Both the position numbers and the translations under genes were made by a program. From RECM01 sp047921215 (GTDB lineage: Bacteria > Bacteroidota > Rhodothermia > Balneolales > Cyclonatronaceae), in NCBI GenBank assembly GCA_047921215.1, contig JBLRWO010000007.1, positions 53,106 to 117,105 on the forward strand: DNA of 64,000 nt, written 5' to 3'. Below are positions 36,524-43,606 of the stretch, in pieces. Every line of letters starts with the position of its first letter. The stretch's first letter is position 1. Under the pieces are notes generated by a model. That model did no database searches, was not told the DNA's origin, and saw nothing but the letters and a program-made list of their open reading frames with translations.

Positions 36524-36901
36524 TTAAACAACTGCCCGTGTCATGTAAAATCCTATTACAGCGGCGGTGGTTCCTGCAATTAATGATCCTGCAAGATTGT
36601 AAAATGCACCGGTGTAGTCGCGATTGCCAAATTGAACTATGACCTGAAGTATCCATGATGAAAACGTTGTAAATCCGCCCAGAAATCCAACACCTGCTAT
36701 CACTGCGAGGTTCGGATCAGTAATTCCCGCCGCGGCCAGTGCCGCAAGCATTCCGGCCAGCAACGAGCCGGTAATATTTACTGTCCATGTGGCCATAATC
36801 ACGCTTCCCTTCGTCCATCCTGTAACCACTACGGTTGCAAGATAGCGCAAGGCTGAACCAACTGCTCCGGCAGTAAATACCAGAACGATGAGTACAGCCA
36901 T
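36524..36901 (-). CDS. crcB: Fluoride channel subunit FluC/CrcB, second of tandem pair
   Basis: 125 residues from MAVLIVLVFTAGAVGSALRYL; a longer start at 36982 (MAAYIPAG) would overlap the previous gene and adds a segment not typical of the family. Four membrane helices are visible, with the family motifs TAGAVGSALRY, NITGSLLAGM and VGFLGGFTTFSSW. FluC forms dual-topology dimers that expel fluoride from the cytoplasm. Two adjacent, different subunits suggest an obligate heterodimer as in some other bacteria. It follows the first copy by 35 bases. Confidence 0.85.
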   Translation of the reverse strand: MAVLIVLVFTAGAVGSALRYLATVVVTGWTKGSVIMATWTVNITGSLLAGMLAALAAAGITDPNLAVIAGVGFLGGFTTFSSWILQVIVQFGNRDYTGAFYNLAGSLIAGTTAAVIGFYMTRAVV

Positions 36902-36936
36902 GGCCTGTATGGATATGCTGTTGGTTATTAGGATAA

Positions 36937-37335
36937 TCAATAGCGCCTCCTCTGTTGAACCAGCCGGTATATATGCAGCCATCGCGGCAGCCTGAATCCG
37001 GCCACACCCGCAACAATACCGCTCAGTAATCCGGTTAAACCGTAAAGAACGGAAACCGACAGGCCTGCAGCCTCTGTCAGCCAGAACAGATCGAATGCAA
37101 AGTTGGAAAACGTGGTAAGTCCTCCGGCAAAACCGGTGCCAAGCCAGTGTATGGCATTTTTTTTGAGAACCGGATGAGCCGATACATATCCCAGGATAAA
37201 ACACCCGCACATGTTAGCGAGGATAATCGCTGCCGGAACGGCCCAGGATCCATCAATAAGCAGAATCAGGGCATACCTTACCAGTACACCTGCTCCTCCT
37301 CCGATGGCTACACCAAGAGAATTCCTGAAACTCAT
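36937..37335 (-). CDS. crcB: Fluoride channel subunit FluC/CrcB, first of tandem pair
   Basis: 132 residues from MSFRNSLGVAIGGGAGVLVRY; the 30 in-frame residues upstream are not hydrophobic and were left out. The motifs GGGAGVLVRYAL, NMCGCFILGY and GTGFAGGLTTFSNFAFD match the fluoride-channel core, including the conserved Asn and the Phe-box threonine/serine track. Four helices are predicted. It begins 64 bases after the stop of the metal permease gene. I looked in that gap for a fluoride riboswitch (GG-GAUGG...CCC pattern) and did not find one. Confidence 0.87.
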   Translation of the reverse strand: MSFRNSLGVAIGGGAGVLVRYALILLIDGSWAVPAAIILANMCGCFILGYVSAHPVLKKNAIHWLGTGFAGGLTTFSNFAFDLFWLTEAAGLSVSVLYGLTGLLSGIVAGVAGFRLPRWLHIYRLVQQRRRY

Positions 37336-37399
37336 ACTATAATGATATCGGCATATTAAACTATTTTTTGCCGTATATTTAATTATTAACTGCCATTTA

Positions 37400-38329
37400 T
37401 TAAGCCGTTGAACCGTCACCTTCATATGCCAAAGCCGGATGTTCGGGTTCTGTTAACGGCTCCTGCTTCCGGTACCTGCGGGTCAATACCCCGCCGGAGG
37501 GAGAAAAAAGATATGCAATCAGAAAAAATACCCCCGTCATTACGGCGATAGACCCTGCAATCGAGGCATTGATGAGCAGTGCAAGGTAGTAGCCGCTTAT
37601 CGCACTTACCACACCGGTGGCCATGGCGAGCATCAACATTGGTTTTAGTTTTTCGGTGAACAGATAGGCTGTTGCCGCAGGAACGATCAGCAGGGCAACC
37701 ACCAGTATGGCTCCTACGCTTTCGAATGAGGCGATAGTCGAGAACGACACCGAGCCCATCAACCCGTAGTGAACCAGCCCGACCGGTATGCCGAGCGAGG
37801 CGGCATAGTCGGGGCTGAACGAGTACACCTTTAGCTCCTTATAGAAAAAACCGACGAAAGCGAGATTGAGTATAAGAACCAGTCCGAGAATCCATACCGG
37901 CCGCGGCCCCATATTCATCCCGTACCATATCCAGAGGTCCCACGGTACATAGGCAATCTCGCCATACAGCACACACTCCGCATCGATGTCGACCCTGGAT
38001 GCGAACAGGGAAATCAGGATCACCCCGAATGCGAACAGGGAGGTAAATACAATGCCCATGGATGTATCGTGCAGCAACCTGCCGCGCTTATGCAGGAATT
38101 CGGTGAAATAGACGGTCAGCAGGCCAAAGGCACCGGCACCCAGTAGCATCGGGAAGGTGTTCCGCGATGCGGTGAGCAGAAACGCTATGGCAATTCCGGG
38201 CAGCACGGCATGCGATATGGCATCGCCCATCATCGATTGTTTTCTGAGTACCAGAAAACTGCCAACCAGGGCGCAGGATGCCGCCGCAAGACTTCCGGTA
38301 AGTAATATCCAGAATGTGGAGGAAATCAC
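37400..38329 (-). CDS. Metal (Mn/Zn/Fe-type) ABC transporter permease, second permease of the operon
   Basis: 309 residues with eight or nine hydrophobic helices, in the TroCD/MntB/ZnuB permease family. Diagnostic segments include LVLRKQSMMGDAISHAVLPGIA at the N terminus, the coupling-helix region YSFSPDYAASLGIPV and VGAILVVALLIVPAATAYL. It would form the inner-membrane channel with the other permease and import Mn2+ delivered by the binding protein. The start overlaps the stop of the preceding permease gene by four bases (ATGA type), so the two are translationally coupled. A hydrophilic C-terminal tail of about 30 residues follows the last helix. Confidence 0.9.
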   Translation of the reverse strand: MISSTFWILLTGSLAAASCALVGSFLVLRKQSMMGDAISHAVLPGIAIAFLLTASRNTFPMLLGAGAFGLLTVYFTEFLHKRGRLLHDTSMGIVFTSLFAFGVILISLFASRVDIDAECVLYGEIAYVPWDLWIWYGMNMGPRPVWILGLVLILNLAFVGFFYKELKVYSFSPDYAASLGIPVGLVHYGLMGSVSFSTIASFESVGAILVVALLIVPAATAYLFTEKLKPMLMLAMATGVVSAISGYYLALLINASIAGSIAVMTGVFFLIAYLFSPSGGVLTRRYRKQEPLTEPEHPALAYEGDGSTA

Positions 38330-39657
38330 AACACACCCTCCCTGTCTGTTTCCGGATGCTCGTAGGGAATCTTTTTCTGATGGGGATCGGTATCCGGCCT
38401 GCCGAGCAGCGAGGTCAGCTGCTCCTCAATTTCAGGGGTGATCAGGTGTTCCATCGATTCGGCATCGTCGTGAACATGGTCGCCGGCAATCTGAACCTGG
38501 CTGGTCAGATATAGTTCCCAGAGGCGGTGTACACGCACCAGCCGTTTGGCCCGGGCCCTGCCCGCATCCGTAAGAAGGTAACATTCGGGTTTTCCGTGTA
38601 TGCGCGTGATAAGACCATCCGACACTATTTTCGACAGGCTGGATTTTGTTTGCCTGATGTTCATTCTGCGACGTTTAAGGATATCCCGTATCGACCTCGC
38701 TTTGCCCTGCAGACCGTCCTGCTCCTCGAGCAGATATAGTGTTTTCAACACATTTTCATCCTGAATCCGCGACCTGTTTTTCATGCTTTTCAGCTTGCGG
38801 ATAAGCTCGCCCCGTTTGGGTGCGAACATAAAGGAGACAAGAAACAGGAACAGCGCCGACACCACAATCCACGGGCCGGTTGGCATGGCTGGTGCAAGAC
38901 CGCTGATCACTGTTCCGCTGATACCCGAAAACGCCCCGATCCCTCCGGCAATCACAATCATAACTCCAAGCGATTCCGTCCAGTACCGCCCCGCAGCAGC
39001 AGGAATGATCAGCATGGAGGCCATAAGCACTACGCCAACCGCCTGCAAACCTACGGTGATGGTCATTACCATCAGTGTAGCGATCAGAAATTCGATGCGC
39101 TTTACCGGGTAACCGATCGATCTGGCAAATCCCGTATCGAAACTCACCAGCTTCATCTCTTTGTAGGTTACTGCCACCACAATCAGAATGATCACACTCA
39201 GGCTACCGAACACCATCACATCGCCGGGCATCAGTGATGCGGCATTGCCGAAAAGAAAGGCATCCAGGCCACTTTGGTTTACATTCCCAGTACTCTGAAT
39301 ATAGGTGAGCAGTACAACCCCAAGACCAAAAAACACCGACAGCACCATACCGATTGACGCGTCGGTCGACAGTTTTGTGTTGCGTACAATGGCATCCATC
39401 ACCAGCATGCTGATCCAGCCGAAAGCAATGGATCCGATGAGCAGGGCAAAGGGATCCTTGTCGCCCACAATGATGAATGCGAGGCACACGCCCGGCAATA
39501 CGGCGTGGGCCACGGCATCGCCTACCAGCGCCCTGCGCCTGAGTATGGCAAAACAGCCCAGCACACCGGCCGATATGCCAAGCAGGAACGTACCTGCAAG
39601 CACATAACGTGCATTTGGGTCTTCCAGATACTCCAATATGCTCAGCAACTCACTCAT
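38326..39657 (-). CDS. Metal ABC transporter permease fused to a DtxR-family metalloregulator
   Basis: 443 residues from MSELLSILEYLEDPNARYV, a start that overlaps the ATPase stop as ATGAGTGA. Residues 1 to about 275 are a TroC/MntB-type permease (ILRRRALVGDAVAHAVLPGV, VSFDTGFARSIGYPV, VGVVLMASMLIIPAAAGRYW). Residues 280-443 are a DtxR/MntR-like protein: a winged helix (NIRQTKSSLSKIVSDGLITRI...YLLTDAGRARA), then the metal-binding dimerisation domain (HRLWELYL, DHVHDDAESMEHLITPEI, GRPDTDPHQKKIP). The SH3-like third domain is absent. The regulator would be held at the cytoplasmic face of the membrane. It may gate transport by sensing metal rather than bind DNA (inference). Confidence 0.9.
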   Translation of the reverse strand: MSELLSILEYLEDPNARYVLAGTFLLGISAGVLGCFAILRRRALVGDAVAHAVLPGVCLAFIIVGDKDPFALLIGSIAFGWISMLVMDAIVRNTKLSTDASIGMVLSVFFGLGVVLLTYIQSTGNVNQSGLDAFLFGNAASLMPGDVMVFGSLSVIILIVVAVTYKEMKLVSFDTGFARSIGYPVKRIEFLIATLMVMTITVGLQAVGVVLMASMLIIPAAAGRYWTESLGVMIVIAGGIGAFSGISGTVISGLAPAMPTGPWIVVSALFLFLVSFMFAPKRGELIRKLKSMKNRSRIQDENVLKTLYLLEEQDGLQGKARSIRDILKRRRMNIRQTKSSLSKIVSDGLITRIHGKPECYLLTDAGRARAKRLVRVHRLWELYLTSQVQIAGDHVHDDAESMEHLITPEIEEQLTSLLGRPDTDPHQKKIPYEHPETDREGVL

Positions 39658-40438
39658 GGCCGGGCTCTCGTACAAAACTTTTTTCTTTGGCCAGCTCAAC
39701 CACCTGCGTAAGGATATTCAGACGCCCACCGTAGGCTTTCTGCAGGTTTTCTGCCGTAAAAACCTCCTCACGGGGACCAAATGCTACCAGCCGCAGGTTA
39801 AGCAGCATCACCCAATCGAAATTCCCTGATACGGTCTGAAGATCGTGATGCACTACAATCACGGTTTTACCCTCGTTACGCAGCACACGGAGCAGCTCAA
39901 AAATGGTGGTTTCTGTGGCCGCATCCACCCCCGCAAGGGGTTCATCCATCAGGTAGATATCGGCCTGCTGGGCAAGGGCCCGGGCCAGAAATACCCGCTG
40001 CTGCTGCCCGCCGGAAAGCTGCGAGATCTGCCGGCCGGCAAATTCGGTCATCCCCACCTTTTCGAGTGCATCTTCAGCGATTCGGCGATCGTTCCTTCCG
40101 GGCCTCCTGAACAACCTGAGATGGCTGTAACGCCCCATCAGAACCAGTTCATACACACTGATGGGGAAGTCCCAGTCAACACTTTCGCGCTGTGGTACAT
40201 AGGCAATGCGTCGTCTTTCACGGTCAACAGGCTTGCCGTAAACCAGTATTTTCCCCGATACCGGATCAATAAGGCCCATAATGGTCTTGATAAGGGTCGA
40301 TTTGCCGGCGCCATTCGGGCCAACAACCGCTATCAGTTTGCCTTCGGGTACATCAAAGTCGATATCCCACAGCACCGGTTTTTTGCGGTAGGCTACCGTG
40401 AGATCGTGTACTTCGATTGGCGACAGTTCGGTGCTCAT
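39650..40438 (-). CDS. mntB: Metal ABC transporter ATP-binding protein
   Basis: 262 residues. The nucleotide-binding domain is complete: Walker A GPNGAGKSTLIKTI near residue 40, Q-loop VPQRESVDWDFPISV, signature LSGGQQQRVFLARAL, Walker B IYLMDEPLAG and the switch histidine in VVHHDLQTV. The VPQR-x-x-VDWDFPISV Q-loop is characteristic of the manganese/zinc/iron (MZT) subfamily. It powers the two downstream permeases. It starts three bases after the binding-protein stop and overlaps the next gene. The gene symbol follows the usual manganese naming and the metal is inferred. Confidence 0.92.
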   Translation of the reverse strand: MSTELSPIEVHDLTVAYRKKPVLWDIDFDVPEGKLIAVVGPNGAGKSTLIKTIMGLIDPVSGKILVYGKPVDRERRRIAYVPQRESVDWDFPISVYELVLMGRYSHLRLFRRPGRNDRRIAEDALEKVGMTEFAGRQISQLSGGQQQRVFLARALAQQADIYLMDEPLAGVDAATETTIFELLRVLRNEGKTVIVVHHDLQTVSGNFDWVMLLNLRLVAFGPREEVFTAENLQKAYGGRLNILTQVVELAKEKSFVREPGHE

Positions 40439-40441
40439 AAA

Positions 40442-41356
40442 TTACCTCAAAGCCTGTGTTATCTGGTCTGTATTATGCCTGAACATGCCGGTATAGGTTC
40501 CGGTATCCGTTCCTTGTTCACCCAGTGCATCAGAATACAACTGTCCTCCTATACTCACTTCCCAGCCACTTTCCCGCGTACCGGCAATCAGGCTTTCGAT
40601 GGATTTTGAAGAGAGGCTGGTTTCAATAAAAATGGCAGGTATACGCCGCCCGATGATCAAATCGCGCATCAGCTTCACATCACGCAGGCCGTATTCACTT
40701 GCCGTACTGATGCCCTGTAACCCCTCAACCTGCATGCCGTAGGCCCGGCCAAAATAGCCGAAGGCATCGTGGGCTGTGATCAGTACCCGTCGTTCTTCCG
40801 GGATCAGGCCAATCTGTTCTGTCACATACCGGTGCAGTTCATCAAGCTCCTGATGGTAGGCGCTGTTTCGCACGCGGATCGCATCTTCGTGTTCAGGAGC
40901 CAGTTCTATGAGCTGCCCGGCAATTCCGTCAACGGCGTATTTCCAGAGGGATACGTCAAACCAGATGTGCGGATCATAAGTGCCGCCATAGGATCCCTCA
41001 TAGGCGGATATCAACAGGGATTCGGGAACAGCACTGGCCACGGCAAACGATCGGCTTCCAATCCGGTCAAGGATGTCGGCCAGGCGCCCCTCCAGCAGCA
41101 GGCCATTGTAAAGCAGCAGGTCGGCCTGCTCCATCCGGCGGATATCGGCTGGGGTCGCCCGGTAGAGGTGCGGATCTACCCCGGGCCCCATTATGCCGTC
41201 AATGCGGAACAGATCGCCGCCGATTTGTTCGGCTGCATCCCGTACCATACCTGTTGTGGCTACCACATACGGCCTGGTATCCCTGTCGGAATCGGTCCTG
41301 CCGCAGAACGTCAGGGCGAGCAGCAGTGTCAAAAATAGTAACCGGATGTTCATCAT
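40442..41356 (-). CDS. mntA: Metal ABC transporter substrate-binding lipoprotein, manganese type
   Basis: 304 residues. Signal peptide with the lipobox LTFC near residue 18. It belongs to the cluster A-I (TroA/PsaA/ZnuA) binding proteins. The metal ligands can be placed by motif: H63 in DPHLYRATP, H130 in DPHIWFD, E245 in IFIETSLSS and D276 in LYSDALG. The His-His-Glu-Asp set is that of Mn/Fe binders such as PsaA, whereas zinc binders have three histidines; this is the main reason for calling the operon manganese-type. No His-rich loop is present, which also argues against zinc. It starts one base after the mntR stop. Confidence 0.9.
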   Translation of the reverse strand: MMNIRLLFLTLLLALTFCGRTDSDRDTRPYVVATTGMVRDAAEQIGGDLFRIDGIMGPGVDPHLYRATPADIRRMEQADLLLYNGLLLEGRLADILDRIGSRSFAVASAVPESLLISAYEGSYGGTYDPHIWFDVSLWKYAVDGIAGQLIELAPEHEDAIRVRNSAYHQELDELHRYVTEQIGLIPEERRVLITAHDAFGYFGRAYGMQVEGLQGISTASEYGLRDVKLMRDLIIGRRIPAIFIETSLSSKSIESLIAGTRESGWEVSIGGQLYSDALGEQGTDTGTYTGMFRHNTDQITQALR

Positions 41357-42022
41357 CTATTCAATCTTTTCAATCCAGATGTGCGATGCCATTGTTTGAG
41401 GCAACAAATACTGTTCCGTATCAGTCTGAATCCTCACGCCGCTTTTTTCCCGGGCAACTACGCGGATAAATGAGTTCAGTATAAGGTTCAGCTTCGACAT
41501 CATGTTCAGTTCGTCTTTGTCCTGGGCGGTAACTCTGCGGATGTATCCCTGTGTTTCGGCTGCCAGGTGGTGCAGCGGGTGTACAGGCGGACCCTCCGGC
41601 AGTTCAAGGTGTATGTCCGGGATCGGGTCGCCGTGAGGGTCGTGGGTGGGATGTCCGAGTGCTTCCGCAATCTTCTGCTCAAACTGCTCACTGATTACAT
41701 GCTCCAGTTTTTCTGCTTCCTCGTGTACATCTTCCCAGCCGTATCCCAGGACTTCAGAAAGATACAGTTCCAGCAAACGGTGGTGCCGGAGTATTTCGAG
41801 GGCCACCACCCTGCCTGTATCCGTAAGACCCGCTCCGCGGTAGGGTTTATAGACAATAAGCCCCGCCGCCGCCAGTTTCTTAAGCATATTGGTTACCGAA
41901 GCAGGTTTCACATCGAGTACTTCGGCCAGCCGTAGTGTTGCCACGGGTTTTCCGCTTCCGGTCAGGATGTAAATCTGTTTCAGGTAGTCTTCCTGGGACT
42001 CGCTTAATTTTTTTCGCTGCAT
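41357..42022 (-). CDS. mntR: DtxR/MntR-family metal-dependent transcriptional regulator
   Basis: 221 residues, the three-domain form. Residues 1-65 are the winged helix (SESQEDYLKQIYILTG, KPASVTNMLKKLAAAGLI, LTDTGRVVALEIL). Residues 66-140 are the metal-binding dimerisation domain (HRLLELYLSEVLG, WEDVHEEAEKLEHVIS, DPHGDPIP). The remainder is an SH3-like domain. When loaded with metal such regulators bind palindromes and shut off uptake genes. It is the first gene of its own target operon, with a matching palindrome just upstream, so autoregulation is likely. Compared with the fused copy in the permease it keeps the third domain. Confidence 0.92.
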   Translation of the reverse strand: MQRKKLSESQEDYLKQIYILTGSGKPVATLRLAEVLDVKPASVTNMLKKLAAAGLIVYKPYRGAGLTDTGRVVALEILRHHRLLELYLSEVLGYGWEDVHEEAEKLEHVISEQFEQKIAEALGHPTHDPHGDPIPDIHLELPEGPPVHPLHHLAAETQGYIRRVTAQDKDELNMMSKLNLILNSFIRVVAREKSGVRIQTDTEQYLLPQTMASHIWIEKIE

Positions 42023-42041
42023 GGTAATAATTTTTTACACC

Positions 42042-42062
42042 CTAAATTTAGTTAAGACTAAT
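42042..42062 (-). promoter_or_regulatory. Candidate MntR/DtxR operator upstream of mntR
   Basis: TTTAGTTAAGACTAAT (42047-42062) has the form TTAGT-N4-ACTAA and resembles DtxR/MntR-family boxes such as TTTAGGnnnnnCTAAA. It overlaps a second perfect 10-bp palindrome, CTAAATTTAG, at 42042-42051. The pair lies 20-40 bases before the mntR start codon, where binding would block transcription of the whole uptake operon. Confidence 0.6.
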
Positions 42063-42399
42063 TCTAATGTCAACACCTGCACCGGCAGTTACCAGAACAC
42101 CCAAAACACGACATACGAGTCATTCTACTTGCAATATAGTCCATTACTGCCTTTTCAAACAATTCATATGTTATAATAATAATGGGAAACCGGTAATATT
42201 ATGATATTTAATAGTATAAAAACTGAATAGATATCATCAAATATCAAACATATACTGATCATATCTTATGATGACATCATACGGATCTGATCCATTTTAT
42301 TAATCGATCCTGTTATTTATTCGTATAATTTTAGTTATATCTAATTATTATCGGCTTTATTTTTATTCACGTATATATAAATATTCGGCATTTAGTCAT
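42063..42399. other. AT-rich intergenic region between mntR and the receptor remnant
   Basis: This gap is markedly AT-rich and carries many short ATAT/ATCATA repeats. It should hold the mntR promoter and the ancestral promoter and signal-peptide region of the decayed receptor, but no signal peptide is readable in any frame upstream of 42400. No RNA gene or terminator was recognised. Confidence 0.5.
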
Positions 42400-43503
42400 G
42401 TGTACAAACAGCCGGGCAGATCCTATAATCAGGAACAGTTGCAACGCATGTCCTCTTCTTCATTCGGGGAGATGCTCGACGGTGAACCCGGTGTGCACAT
42501 GCACTCATTCGGTTCGGCTCCGGCACGGCCGGTTATACGGGGCCTCGACGGCGACAGGGTGCTGATTGTCGCGAACGGCGAAAGAATGGGTGATCTGGCT
42601 GAAACGGCCGCAGATCAGGTCGTTCATTTTGGCAGCCCTTTTGTTCAAAGAGTATCGAATATCACCGGTATTTAATCTTCAAACCGGGTTTCGCGCTGAA
42701 TACCATTTTAAGGAGCCTGTTTCCAACAACGATTTTATGACCACCGGCTTTCCGGAACGGTCCGAATGGGTTTCATCGGCATCGGCCGGAATCAACTGGA
42801 AACCGTCAAAACAGGTCGAGGCAGGTTTTCAGACCACCAGGGCCTACCGCCTGCCCCGGGCCGAAGAGCTCTATTCGGATGCACCACTCCTGGGTGCAGG
42901 TGCGTATGAAATCGGTAATCCCGTACTTAAAAATGAGATCGGCATTGGTACCGATCTGTTTCTGCGATTCAGGAATCAGCATCTGTTTGGTGAAGCGGCC
43001 CTGTTTTACAACTCCATCCGGAACTTTGTAACCTATTCACCTGCCGGACATATCCACGAACCCTCCGGCCTCCCTGTTTTTACGTATGTATCAGTAAACG
43101 CCGAAATTGCCGGAGGTGAGCTCAATGTTGCATTTCGCAGCGGGAACATGACGTACACCATGGGTGTCGATTATGTTCGTGGCAGCAAAACCGGGAATTT
43201 CAGGGAGCCCCTGCCTTTTATGCCTCCCCTGAGGACCCGCCTGGGAATCAGCTATGAAACAACTCACTGGTTTGCCGGTACCATACTCACGTTTGCCGAC
43301 AGGCAAAATCGGGTCGCAGAAGGGGAAGAAGAAACCGGGGAATATACCCTGCTGATCATTGACGGGGTATCCGCCTCGGTGATGATGACAGTCATCTGAT
43401 TACGTTCCGACTCGGCAACGCATTGAATACCCGGTACAGGGATCATCTGACCAGAGTTGAGGATCGTAATAAACCAATGCCGGGCAGAGGATTAACTTAC
43501 ATG
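42400..43503 (+). pseudogene. Decayed TonB-dependent receptor (ZnuD/metal-receptor-like)
   Basis: Three pieces of one receptor are readable. Piece one (42400 to about 42640) is a plug-domain start: SFGEMLDGEPGVHMHSFGSAPARP and IRGLDGDRVLIVANGERMGDL, with no signal peptide. Piece two, in another frame from about 42670, is barrel sequence: LQTGFRAEYHF, QTTRAYRLPRAEELYSDAP, GNPVLKNEIGIGTDLFLRF. Piece three returns to the first frame as DDSHLITFRLGNALNTRYRDH and LTRVEDRNKPMPGRGLTYM, the typical barrel end, so a frameshift lies near 43370. The rest of the plug and much of the barrel are missing, implying an internal deletion near 42640-42670. The plug motif is typical of ZnuD-like receptors, which fits its place beside the metal-uptake operon. 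Confidence 0.85.
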
Positions 43504-43606
43504 GATGGCTGGATTCTGAAATTGATACCTCTGGCTATTTCTACTTGCCCGTACACAGGATATCAGGGATTTTTTGAGAATCCTGCAGCATGCCGGCTTG
43601 ACAATG

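Noticed and set aside
37336..37399. Fluoride riboswitch before the crcB pair
   Set aside because: The expected conserved GG-GAUGG and CC-rich elements are not present in the short AT-rich gap.
42566..43399. A 277-codon frame that could be read as an independent gene
   Set aside because: It is the middle barrel part of a TonB receptor with the plug before it and the barrel end after it in another frame, so it belongs to one pseudogene.
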